Origin: Thamnaconus septentrionalis
Taxonomy: Eukaryota > Chordata > Actinopteri > Tetraodontiformes > Monacanthidae
Assembly: GCA_009823395.1 (NCBI GenBank)
Contig: CM020513.1
Span: forward strand, 21,296,001 to 21,360,000
DNA length: 64,000 bases
Direction: 5' to 3'
The notes under the pieces were generated by a model. The model searched no databases, was not told the DNA's origin, and worked only from the letters and a program-made list of their open reading frames with translations. Of the stretch, positions 12,498 to 30,809 are shown one piece after another. Each line of letters starts with the position of its first letter. Positions within the stretch are counted from its first letter, which is position 1. The position numbers and the translations under genes were made by a program.

Positions 12498-15233
12498 CTT
12501 TTTGCTGCTATCGCTGTAAGGACCTTCCATTGACTATTGACTTCCATTTGTTGTGTACAGCATAATGCTAACCAGCTGTCCTTGGTCAGTAACTACCTCT
12601 GAGTATCTTGACTTAGCTTAACTTGACCGGAGCTCTTCTTTCCTCGTTGCAGGACTTCCAGTTTGTGCGGGTTGATGTTTAGGGAAGAAAATATCCCCCC
12701 GTAGAACAGCAAAATGCAAAGAGTGCATTTGTGAGCACGCGCACATGCGCACACTCCTGCTTATTGAGTTGTGGTTAAGCAGTCTGTCGTGGCCCAGCAG
12801 GCTCCCATCTAGTGCAGAGTGGAGATCAATACAGGGAGCTCTCCTGCTTCTATGATTATCAGAGGCCGCTCCTTTCTAGAGAGGCAACAAACAGCCGGGA
12901 GTGGGAGCTCTGCCTTTGTTTTGATGCAACGCGCTCAACAACAAAAGTAGCCATTTGCTAGAGGAAAATTTGAAGTTGGAGTGACATTTGTTGCCAGCGC
13001 TTGTCAAAGATTCTGATAAATGTGACCCATAGTACGTCCTCTGTTGTCACATCCACAACACAAGTTGAAATGACCTGGGGAAAATATTTTCATTATCTCA
13101 GTTCACCAAGCTGAGCAAACGCATTCTCCACATTCACAAATGGAAGCTGGTTATCAACTTCAGAATGCGACCCTGGATTTCTGGCATATCAACGCCCACA
13201 ATCACATGCACGAAAGAGGCAAGATGTTACATGCAGTCGCACACAAAACGAGCCGACCAGCACAGGAGTCTACAAAGCAAAGTTGTAATTAAAAAGCCGC
13301 TGTTGCTGCTGTAAAATACAATTTAAAAAAATAAAATAAAACCAGGATTAAACCTGTCACAACTAAATTAGAGTAAACAGTTTAATCTATATTTTTATTC
13401 AATTTGATTAAAATATTACTAGAATAGGCACAATACGCATCCATATGAAAAACAATGAAGAAAACCGATGTTTAGCAGCAGCAAATTTAAGCAAATGACG
13501 CTTCAACTCAGGAAAATTGCCATGACAAAAAATTTGTAATAGGTTCAATCAGTGACATTTAAAAAAGAAATCCTGTGAGTAGAGCTCGATATACCCAGAA
13601 TGGCTGATGTGGAAAAAATAAAACCGCACTGCTTATATCCTGCAAGGGTCACAGGGATCCCCAAAACGATCCAACATAACTTGGGGTGAAGGCAGGGTTA
13701 CACCATGGATAAGTTTATCCCAGTTTATCACGGGACCAACACGGAGACACAAACAACCGTCTGAATTGACACCAACAGACAATTTAGTCGCTGGTTAAGC
13801 AAACGTTTGTCTTTGATTCGGTCACACCTACAAGGTTCACGGTGTGAAGCGACAGTGCTAACCAACTGCACCTCCCTTGGGCCCAAAAGTGTCGCCACAA
13901 AAATAAAAACCATAGCATCTGTAGGTCGAGCTACATTATGATTGTCTGTTGCCTCCACTGGGTCGCCGTATAGAAAAGACTCATTATCAATTGTTAGATA
14001 GAGCACCATTAATCATGACAGATGGACGTGTCACACATCCTTCCACTGGCTCCCTACATCCAAAACTGCTTTTGCAGTATTTCTCGACAGTCTCAATTCC
14101 TAAGTCAAGTGGTTATCGCCGAGAGTGTCTAATAAAGCAGCAGAAGACATCCAGAGGGGACAGACAGGAACTGGAGTCAGTCTGGCTGCGAGGAGTCAAA
14201 ATGGTAGCATGACATACTGTACGTGTGTCTGCATGTGACTGTGTGTATGTTGCTATTATGGAGCGTGATTAAGATGACAAACCACATTCCTGGTGGACTG
14301 AGCAACCCCTTTACTATCCCTGTCTGCGTTTCTGTCTGTGCCACCCAGCCCGGCCCACCCCCGGCCCCCACCAACTCCCCTCACTTATCACTTAAGTGTA
14401 AACGTGTAATCACAAGTAATTTTTATGGCATCAGCGGGTCATGTCGCGGGCTCACATACGCACACCATCAAGTCATTAAATATATTTAAAAGTCTTGTCA
14501 TGCTGCTAGGCTCTCGGGATGACCTAATGATCTACACGGTTGTGTTTATCTGTGTCCGACAGCCTGCATGTCTGCCAGCTTATCCATCTGCCTTTTCGCT
14601 CGTCTGTCTGACGGCCACCTTGACTAAAATATCAACATCCCTGAAGTCAGTAAACAGCGGCAACACCAGGCTCGTCGTTAGCGAGCTCTCTGGCTCCCTC
14701 TAGTGAACGTTCGCAAATGCAGTTTCTTCTCTGCCTACAAACGCGCGACATCGCAGGGGCAGTTTTGTCGTCGTTGTTTTTGAAGTGAAATGCACATTTT
14801 TTTAATAAAAAACAAATTATTTTCTCTGTCAAATGAATTCTTGGCTTTGAGCTAGCTTAGGTCTTTCATTAGCAGCCTGGCTGTATGCAGTACAACAGGG
14901 AATACACGGGGGCAGACACTTTTAAATAGAAAAATACTACTTACTATAGTCATTATTGAGTCTGTTATTGAGTCTGAGACTACATTTTTAGGTGTTGAGA
15001 GGTGCTTTTACCATATTGATCCTTGATGATATTTGAAAATGTACTTATTGTCTCTTCTTCTCCATTTGCCGTCTCTCACTCATCTTTTTGTCCTCTTTCT
15101 TTCTCATATCTCCAACCCAACACACCCTACTCTTCTTTCTTCCATCCATGTCTCCCCCCAGTCCAGACGACAGCAGGACCCCAGCCCTTGCTCACACATG
15201 GCCAACACTGACGTGGAAAACAAGATGCGCTGA
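7373..15233 (+). CDS. cbfb: Core-binding factor subunit beta, C-terminal three coding exons (5'-partial)
   Basis: CBFB is the non-DNA-binding partner of RUNX factors. It raises their DNA affinity and stability in haematopoiesis and bone formation. Coding exons are 7373-7489 (39 codons, starting VFLKAPMILNGVCVIW), 7823-7918 (32 codons, HEDALAQAAFEEARRRTREF) and 15162-15233 (23 codons plus TGA). All are phase 0 with GT..AG introns of 333 and 7243 nt. The order and exon lengths match vertebrate CBFB exons 4-6, so about 90 N-terminal residues are outside the window. The first exon ends the RUNX-binding fold and the second is the basic/acidic helix. The last exon begins SRRQQDPSP, as in the longer-tailed isoform, but its final 14 residues (CSHMANTDVENKMR) have diverged from the mammalian tail as I recall it. 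Identity is secure. Isoform choice is not. Confidence 0.95.
7608..7656. repeat. (TGA)n trinucleotide repeat in cbfb intron
   Basis: About 16 uninterrupted TGA/GAT units in the 333-nt intron between the two cbfb exons. On the minus strand they translate to a spurious poly-His frame. Confidence 0.9.
11604..11745. repeat. interspersed repeat, copy A of a three-copy family
   Basis: The run from GCTAATGCCATGCAAGTCTA through the CTCAAGACACAGCCACGTCA block to GAACCACTG is nearly identical to segments inside hAT-like copies at 39321-39471 and 56362-56535. This copy keeps the internal spacer and a short piece of the GAACCACTG terminus but lacks the long GAGAAAGTTTGAG end. Confidence 0.7.
12459..12496. 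repeat. (CA)n microsatellite
   Basis: Clean CA array of about 19 units. Confidence 0.9.
13675..13800. repeat. degenerate teleost interspersed repeat
   Basis: The text around TTTATCACGGGACCAACACG, followed by GAGACACAAACAACCGT and a CAATTTAG block, resembles a repeat widespread in fish genomes (typically ATCACAGGGCCAACACAGAG and so on). This is recognition from memory. Ends are not defined. Confidence 0.4.
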
Positions 15234-18005
15234 AGTGGAAGAGGAAGAGAAAATGAAGAGGCCGGATGCTCTTTTAGTGTTAATACAATACAAATGGGAC
15301 AGTGTCAAAAGGAAATGTGATTTCATACGACTCATTCCCCACCGTTTGCAGATCTGTTATGAACGACATCATTTGCCTCACATTCTTAAGAAAAGAACAT
15401 GTAGACAATGACACATTGTGAGGTGAAACATTCGGAAGCAACAAAATCTAAAGAAAAAAAAAAGCATTTTAAAAGAACGACAACACGAGATCTGAGAAGA
15501 GCGGTTAGTGTAGAGGGCAAAGGAAAACAAGAAGTAGCTCAACATTTCATTGCAAATGTGACAGCTTCAAAATCAAAATGACTCCGTGGCCGAGTGTGAA
15601 GGAAGTGACATTGGCAAATGGGGTTCAAGGCATGCAAAAGGAATACAACACGGGATAGGCGATTGCTATTTTGGCCTTTATATGAAAAGATTTGATAAAT
15701 TGGCACCCAAGTATATTTTCTCCCAATACAAGGTAAATGTTCAGGATATTATTTGATGGAGAGGACAGTCAGGAGAGAGATTTGTTTGGCTCAGGGTTGT
15801 GTCCGGGGCTCAATTGGTGGGGATTACCAGTCAAGCTCAAGAATCAGCGTGTTGTTAAACAAAGATTATCGTTCAGAGTTGTGCAACACTTCACAGTTCT
15901 GAACGTGTCTTTGTTTCACGCCGCCTGTGTTCTTTTCACTTCCTGTAACCTGCTGTTTTCTTTGACCAAAGTTCAGTTTGCTGGGGGTGGGGTGAATGGG
16001 GGTGGGGGTTAGTTGCCCGATGGAGGAAAACACACGCATTGAGAACTGCAACATGGTGAAGGGTTAATAAGTGTTTACTCTGTTTGATGTGATGTTGGTA
16101 GGATGCCCTGACTTTTAAATCACCAGTCACGCCGCGACAACTAGTGGTAACAGCCCGAGGGCCGGACAGTCGGCTCTCAAAAGTGGGTGTTGTGGTGGGG
16201 TTTAGAAAGTAGTCCTTTCTCCTCTGAGGGGTTTTGCACTATGTCATACAATCAGTCTTGTTCCTTCAATTTTTATTTTATCTTTTTTTGTTAATATGCA
16301 TGATACCAAACACAGGCCTACCTACCTGTATGTTCTTTTTTTCGTTACCCGTGCAGCCTATTTATCAGGGCCGCACTCTTCTCAGCGCTTTGGTAGAGGA
16401 TAACTGGGTGATTGAATCAACGTGAAGCCAAATTTTATAGTACGCATACATAATGTGTGGGACCTTCAGGTAAAAAATGTTCATAAAAAAAGAATGAATA
16501 CAGATTGAGGGATAAAATGCTCCTGGAAATGTTGTAATCTGGTATAAATTCTGTTGGTTTATTCTTGAAATGAATTGCCATCAAGCCTTATAGTTTCTTT
16601 GTCTCATGAGAGGTTCAAGTGTTGTTTTTCAGTGGAAAACATTAACAGCTCGTTTAGTTTAACAAAAAAAAAGGAAAAAAAAAAGGAAACCAAGAAGGAA
16701 GCTGAGATACTCACATGCCATCAGCAGTTTGTGTTATTTCTGCTTTCGAAACATGGGATGCCAGTCAGTAATGGATCCTCTTCAGACTTCACATACGGAA
16801 TTCACTCACCCAGATATTCCTGAGTGACAATGGCTAGATGCAGACTAAATATTCCTTGTCCTTTTACAGCACTCATTAAATGTTTTTGTTTATTTCTGTT
16901 TTTGTTACTGATGTGTTTGTGTGAGAGTCATGATGTTTACTTTTTATATTACTTCTACTTGTATTCATCTTTTGTCTTTGTTATAAACTCGTAATGGCAG
17001 CAGTAGGGTAGTTGTATTTTATATACATTTAAGTTGAAATTTGGGGGTTCTAAGATTTTTTTTTTTATGTTTCTTTTCATATGCTTTTAACAAATGAAAT
17101 CAATTTTCCTTGTTTGAATACATTAAAGTGAATTGGCTCCTGTTACAAGAAAATAGAAATGTGTTTATATTGTGCAACTGGAATTCAGTATGATGCTATG
17201 TTTCTCGTGTAATGTACTCAACGGTTTTGGTTCAACTCAGAAATATTCTGCTCATTCAAAATGTTCTCTTCATTATAAATTATTTCGTATCCTGATAAGC
17301 AGTACATAAGCTAAGGCAAACATGGTATTTTGCCCCCACCTAAAATCTGGTTTGTCATATTTTTAAAAATGTGAATTTAAGGTTGGGGTGGCATGATAAA
17401 CCTGATGTAAAGAAATTGACCTAAAGAGACATACAGGAAAGTAGTAAATGACAAAAACAAAAGAGGAAAGGGGAATCATTCAAACATCTTACATTGTTTT
17501 CAAGAGGAATCTGCAGTCCAAAACAGCAAGTGCAACACAAGCAATTCAGAATGTGAATTTTTCAAAATGGGAAACTGTTTATGCAGACTGAGAGAAAACA
17601 CTTTTTTTCTGAGGGCATAGTGACACAGTAAAACCAGCTGGTCTTGTGATTGATCAGTTTGAGAATGTGGGAAGCAGTATGTGGGTAAGGGCACAGTATG
17701 ACAAGTGGTGGACTTTGTGGTCACGTTGGCGTATATGTTGAGAAGATGAGACATGGTGTTGGCGTGAAAGACTGAGGTGTGTAAGATACAGTAAGTTAAC
17801 AAGATGTGGGATAATAAATAGCCTGTGGTATTAAATGAATGGTCTGCTCACTTTGGTGAAAATGTTGTAGATTTAAATATGTCGCCTTGTTCTCACAAGG
17901 CTGAGTCCCGGGCTGTTTTTGCCTTCTGTTTCGAGAAATTGAGGCTTTGCGCAGACGTCTTTCCCTAACCTTAGAATGTTCTAAATAAAGACATCTAGCA
18001 GGTTT
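15234..18005 (+). other. cbfb: probable cbfb 3' UTR
   Basis: Downstream of the cbfb stop the sequence is AT-rich, has no splice-bounded coding exon, and carries several AATAAA motifs. The one at 17984-17989 gives a 3' UTR of about 2.8 kb, in line with the long 3' UTR of vertebrate CBFB. An earlier AATAAA lies at about 17814. The true cleavage site is not shown by sequence alone. Confidence 0.5.
17984..17989 (+). terminator. candidate poly(A) signal AATAAA for cbfb
   Basis: Canonical hexamer in a T-rich 3' context. The choice among several hexamers is uncertain. Confidence 0.4.
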
Positions 18006-19025
18006 TACAATTCCATTTGAGCTTCATATTTTGAACTTCACATAACTTAGTGGATCACCATCACAGCATGTAGGTATAGACTCAGAGATTCAACAATTTG
18101 GGTTGGTATAGTCAGCGGTGGTCTGGGAAATTATGCCATTGTCATTATCAACATTGCCACAAAATGTTTCATTTTTGCTAATTTTTATTTTCTTAAGTTA
18201 TTTCTAGTTGTTTTATTTAGAGACCCCACAGACTTTGCATGACTTCATGGATAGAACACAAATCTCCAAGTCCCTCTTTTCTGTGTGTGCTTCTGTATTA
18301 GGGTTCAACTTGTCATCATTAAGAACTTTAAAATAAGATACTGAGTTCAAACTGTTGAACAATTTTTCGTAATAAACATATATGAGGTACTGTATTTTTT
18401 TCTGTTCTTAGTGTGTTTGTTTTTTTTTCATTGCTTGATGGAAGAGATGAAAGACCACCACAATTAGTGATGGATCCTTCACAGACAAAAGGAAAAAAAT
18501 CTTCTTAAGTTTCCAAATTTGCAGTTTTGAACATGAAATTGTCATTTTGATTTTATAATATTGGACTGCTTTGCTTGAAAGGCAGCTAGTACAGAGAGTC
18601 CAGCCTGAGAGCACATTTTATATTTCAAACTTACTGTACTGACTGATATTACATGACCGATGTTTACAGTTCAGTTGCTGCTATGCCTAGTAAGCTTTCA
18701 CTTCCACTTCACTCACACCGGTAATATGAACCTGGATTTATTACTTTGGTGAAAGAGACTCTATCCACTTTCTGGAGTAGCAGTACAGAAATGTCAGGGG
18801 GAACTAGATAGAAAGGACTGCAATGTACATTTAAGAGGCAGCGTAAAGTGAATGAGCACTTCCGGCCAGCAGCTGCGATGCTTTTACAGGAACAGACGTT
18901 CATACAGGCTGCCGCGGGACATGCTCGGGCCTGCTAGCGGTGGTGCTAGTACAGGCAGCAGCAATAATAGCTTGTGTGACTATGACCTTCAAGTTTTGCA
19001 AACTAGGCAAACAAATGGTTAAAAT

Positions 19026-19629
19026 TAGGGGTGGGGCGATACGGGTAACCCACAATTCGATACTGACGATATTTGGCCCACGATAATGATAATATCACGA
19101 TACACGATATCTTCGATATTCAATATATTGCAAGAAATTTTGCCGACGATATGTGACTGAAAAAGAAAAAAATACCCATAACAAGGAAATTGTCTGTGAT
19201 CTTGCATTTATTCCAAAACTTCGTATAATGTACAAACAAACGTGCACTGCACAAGCAAACATATTAAAGTGCATGAACATTAATAACTTTCACGTAAACA
19301 AGGACAGTGCTTTCTGATCATGTAAAGTCAGTAGCAACTTGTTTTATCTAAACTTGGGGACTTGGGATATACAAACAGACGGGAAGATGAAAGAGGGAAA
19401 ATCGTTTCACTGACCCGATTCTGAAAATCAATAAAACATTATGCAGACGAAATAAATAAATAACCGCGTCCCCGAAATATACGGGACAAAGTGAAGTGCG
19501 TCCCGTATCAGTTCATTACGGGACAGGTTTTTTAGTTGCCAAATATGGGACAATCGCGTATTTTACGGGAGGGTTGGCAACCCTATCTAGACCACAGACG
19601 GAAATCAAATGAGGTTTTGTCATTTTCCC

Positions 19630-19670
<41 letters not shown>

Positions 19671-19981
19671 AAAGGGACAAATTGTGTCCCGGGAGAGATT
19701 TTATTTTTCCCGGGACAGGTGGTGAAAAAAAGAGAACAATTCGGGGGAAAACGGGACGGGTGGCAACCCTACCGTGATAGCGAACAAGGTGGCTCTGCAG
19801 ATTCGTAATGTTGATGTTGTATTTTACCTTCGCAAAACACTTCTTGCAGATTGCATATTATATATATATATATAAATATATATAAATAAATACCGATATT
19901 TGCCGTCAATGTACCGATTATTTATTGCGACAGAAAGCACAACAATATATTGCAATATCGTGTTTTTTTTCCCCACCCCTA
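19026..19981. mobile_element. hAT-type MITE with 8-bp target duplication
   Basis: The element opens TAGGGGTGGGGCGATACG and closes with ...CCCCACCCCTA, imperfect terminal inverted repeats. The flanks GTTAAAAT (19018-19025) and GTTAAAAA (19982-19989) form a 7/8 target duplication, the size hAT transposases make. Subterminal sequence is rich in CGATA/TATCG repeats on both sides. No transposase frame is present. A second repeat is nested inside (about 19460-19780). Confidence 0.75.
19460..19780. repeat. nested GGGAC-rich repeat inside the MITE, with (AAAT)n
   Basis: Repeated TACGGGACA/GTCCCG blocks, a GGGTTGGCAACCCTA motif at about 19569 and GGTGGCAACCCTACC at about 19760 bracket an (AAAT)n array at 19633-19671. 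The unlike composition suggests a later insertion into the MITE. Confidence 0.5.
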
Positions 19982-20339
19982 GTTAAAAATGTGTAATTTA
20001 CAGGATCCTTTAAATTAGATGGAGAACTTGACTTGCTTTTTGATGTACAAGGCTCACTGGCATTGTACCCTCAAGGTTGAGAAACTACTTAGTGTTGCTT
20101 TGTAAAGTTAAGGGTCCTTAGTGTTTTGCATTTGTGGGATGGCCCATGGTCCATGATGGAGAACATTTAAGTTTGTCAACTTTCAAGTCACACGTTTCTT
20201 TATGACACCAACACAAAGCTCCAGGTTGGCCAAACCTGACAAAAATAATCTATCATGAAGTAACCATAAAGTAAAGTAAAATAAAACGTTACCTGCAACC
20301 GGGGTAAGTAAATTAACATTAACATTTTGTTGTTAGTTT

Positions 20340-20950
20340 ACAAGTTGAGACGACCTGCGTGCCGTGTTGGATTTGGACATGCCGCCTTTTCTTCGGCAGC
20401 AGGTCAGCTGACCCCGACGTCATCACGTCGACATTGGCGAACGTCACATACAGGAAGCTGAATTATCAGCTGATCCCGTTGGCTGATGTTGATGCCCGAA
20501 GTTGCGTTTTGTTTGGACACTGTGTTGCTCTTATCTGCCTGTGACATTGAAGACACATTAAAGCCGAGAAAGGGGCGCCACGGGCTTTTAGCGGCTGACG
20601 AGCTTGTGACTGATCAGGGAAGCGTCTCACGGCGAGGACGTTGGGTTTGTTCTCGGCAACGGCAGAAGAGCTAGCCCCCAAAGCTTGAACCTCCGCGGAA
20701 ACAAGGAAGAAAAACAGCAAAAGACAACCGACGTAGCGTGCTCCCCTTTGTTTGTACCGTGCCTGCCAGTGGCCGTGATATTGAATTATTTTTTTCTCTT
20801 AACTTTATTTTTTCCGCGCACACGTTGTTATTGTTGTTATTTTTTAATTTATACTTTATTCTAGAGAGTCCGAGAGGGTTTATAGCTAGTCCGCTAACGC
20901 TAGCCGTGGCACAGTCGTGTTGTCAAGCTGGTAATGTTTTCGTAACCGTC
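20340..20950 (+). promoter_or_regulatory. phaf1: probable phaf1 promoter and first untranslated exon
   Basis: A CpG-containing stretch just upstream of the first phaf1 coding exon carries TGACC..GACGTCATCACG (a CRE-like core at about 20415) and CAGGAAG (an ETS-like core at about 20451). A plausible donor, AAGCTG/GTAATG, lies near 20930. The transcription start and the untranslated exon limits are inferred. Confidence 0.4.
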
Positions 20951-21698
20951 CGACAGTGACACGGTGTGTAGTTTGTTTGGGAGGGGAAAAAACAATTGCC
21001 ACTATTTTTTTTTTTTTTATTGTATTGTAATTATAATTGTATTATTTTTGCTGGTAGTCAGTAGATGCTCTATGCGTATTGGAGACTTGTGAAATGATAC
21101 TCTAAACTAGTAAGTTCACGTTCAGTCTCTGAATCAAAGCCTGTTTTGAGATCTTTCCGACTGCCAGACGAGTTTTTTTCATTATCTTCAGAACTGCTCA
21201 ATTCAGGACTTTGTGTGTAGCTTTTAAAACACAGGAACAAGTAATAGATTAACTGATAGCGGACCCTTGTCCACATTACGTTGACCGCAAGTTGCGTAAT
21301 TTTCAATTTTTTGGGGGGGTGCAAAAGTGATCGCCGAATACCTCGTTTTAGTCCTATTTAAAACCTAGATTTTATTTTTTTTTCTAAGTTATCAGTTTGT
21401 TTGGTTCACGGACGTTCCGTTACGTATTTAACATTTCAAACGTTCTATTTTTGGTTTGTTTTGATGTCGACATATGACATGTGATATAGTGCTTACTTGT
21501 CACTGTGACCCTTAGATTGAGACGCCGTTTGACGCTCACATTCATGAGTCTGGTGGTCCCAGTAAAGTGCACAGACAGAGATATGAATTAATTCGGCCAT
21601 CTGAGAAATACTGTTGGCGAGCGCTGCAATACAGTGAGGGGGAAGGCCGGGAGAAAAGGGTCCCTCTCAGGGGATCCCATTGTGTCTTAAGGAGGTGA

Positions 21699-29526
<7,828 letters not shown>

Positions 29527-30253
29527 GCAACAAGTCAGAACCGCGTCCCCCGATCTGGCTCGACCTCGACCTGGAACCGAACGATCCTGTGACTCAAGAG
29601 GCTGACCGTCGACCAAGCGGACCCGACCCCGGAAACAACACAAGGCAACAAACAAAGGTCATCTCGTCCCAATTTCAGATGCTTCCGGCCAAAACGGAAG
29701 AGGAAGCCGCATCAACCGGAACGCACCCCTGGATGGCACACGGCAGGAACACGGGATCCAAGGAGCAGCAAAATAGAGAGGAAAAAAAAGAACCAGTGTT
29801 CCGGCGGAGGCCGAGCGTTTCCTTGTATCCAGCGACGAACCACAGCAGCAGATCTGGGAGGGGAGACGATCGGCGTTGAAACGGCGAGTTGAGGGCAAGA
29901 AATCCCCGAAGAGTTCCACGTCCAACTCAGCCCAACTCGGATCATTAAAAAAAAAAGAAAAAAACTGCAGCCGTGGGTCGTCGACCACCAAGCACACTGC
30001 CGGTCAGAACCAGACTGGCTCAACCAAAACCCGGCGCTCAACCTCGACCCCCGAGACGATGATGCGGACCAGCCGGACGCTTCCTGCAACCAAAAAAAAA
30101 CGCAACAGCGAGACGCAGGGGGAGAAGAAGAACCCACACCAAAATAACTAAACAAACAAAAAAAAAAACGCCGGCTCAACAGATCCCAGCTGATTTTTTT
30201 TCTTTTCCTTCCCCCTCTCTTTCTTTCTCTGTCACTCTTCAGCAGCAGTCACA

Positions 30254-30254
<1 letters not shown>

Positions 30255-30306
<52 letters not shown>
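30255..30306 (+). repeat. (CTG)17 repeat in the phaf1 3' UTR
   Basis: About 17 uninterrupted CTG units lie on the sense strand of phaf1, 728 nt after the stop and about 33 nt before an AATAAA hexamer. They translate to a spurious poly-Ala frame on the minus strand. Confidence 0.9.
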
Positions 30307-30308
<2 letters not shown>

Positions 30309-30338
30309 CCAGCAGCTCTGGACGTTCCACGTTCTTAA

Positions 30339-30344
30339 AATAAA
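30339..30344 (+). terminator. candidate poly(A) signal for phaf1
   Basis: AATAAA hexamer, followed by A-rich and GT-containing sequence. An alternative is AATAAA at 30799-30804. Confidence 0.45.
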
Positions 30345-30809
30345 CACACACTGTCACCTCAAAAAAAAATAAAATGCATGTTTTGCGCTGCCCGTGTTTA
30401 CAACGGGACATCCACAAACTTTGTTACACACACAGACAGCATTTCAGTCTCCCCTCTGAGACATTAACGTGTATTTCACAAAAAAAAATACACCACAACT
30501 CGTTGAACACATTTCAATTCAAGCGCGGCGTGACGGAAGGTCCCGGCAGATACTGGCGGCATGAAGGGAGGTTGGGAACGAGCACAACGTGGCGACCGAC
30601 GCGTTCGCGTTGTGACGGTTTTGCTGTAAATTTAGCGCCGTCCTCTCGATTCGACGGCCGGCCGCTCGAAGGAAAGAAGAAGAAGAACGTCGGTCGTTCC
30701 TTCATCGTTACATTTGTTGGCGTCGTCCCGCCCTCCTCCCCTCTACCCCCAATCACCTCGTATGTCAGCTTTTACATCTTTAATCCTAAGCATAGTTTAA
30801 TAAACTATT

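Larger units (their letters stand above)
7919..15161 (+). other. cbfb: cbfb last intron (7.2 kb)
   Basis: The intron starts with GTGAGA and ends with a CCCCCCAG acceptor. I see no exon or RNA gene in it. It holds a short AT-rich ATA tract near 9740-9780, one copy of a repeat shared with two cnot1 introns (11604-11745), a CA array (12459-12496) and a degenerate interspersed repeat near 13675-13800. The rest is unique-looking sequence with stops in all frames. Confidence 0.7.
18010..20339. other. intergenic spacer between cbfb and phaf1
   Basis: No gene is visible. About 950 bp of it is a MITE with another repeat nested inside. The remainder is unique-looking and AT-rich. Confidence 0.6.
29527..30360 (+). 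other. phaf1: phaf1 3' UTR (proximal)
   Basis: The sequence after the stop is purine-rich and non-coding on exon logic, although a long frame (29418-29879) reads through in another phase. It contains a CTG repeat at 30255-30306 and an AATAAA at 30339-30344. A second AATAAA at 30799-30804 would give a longer form. Confidence 0.55.
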
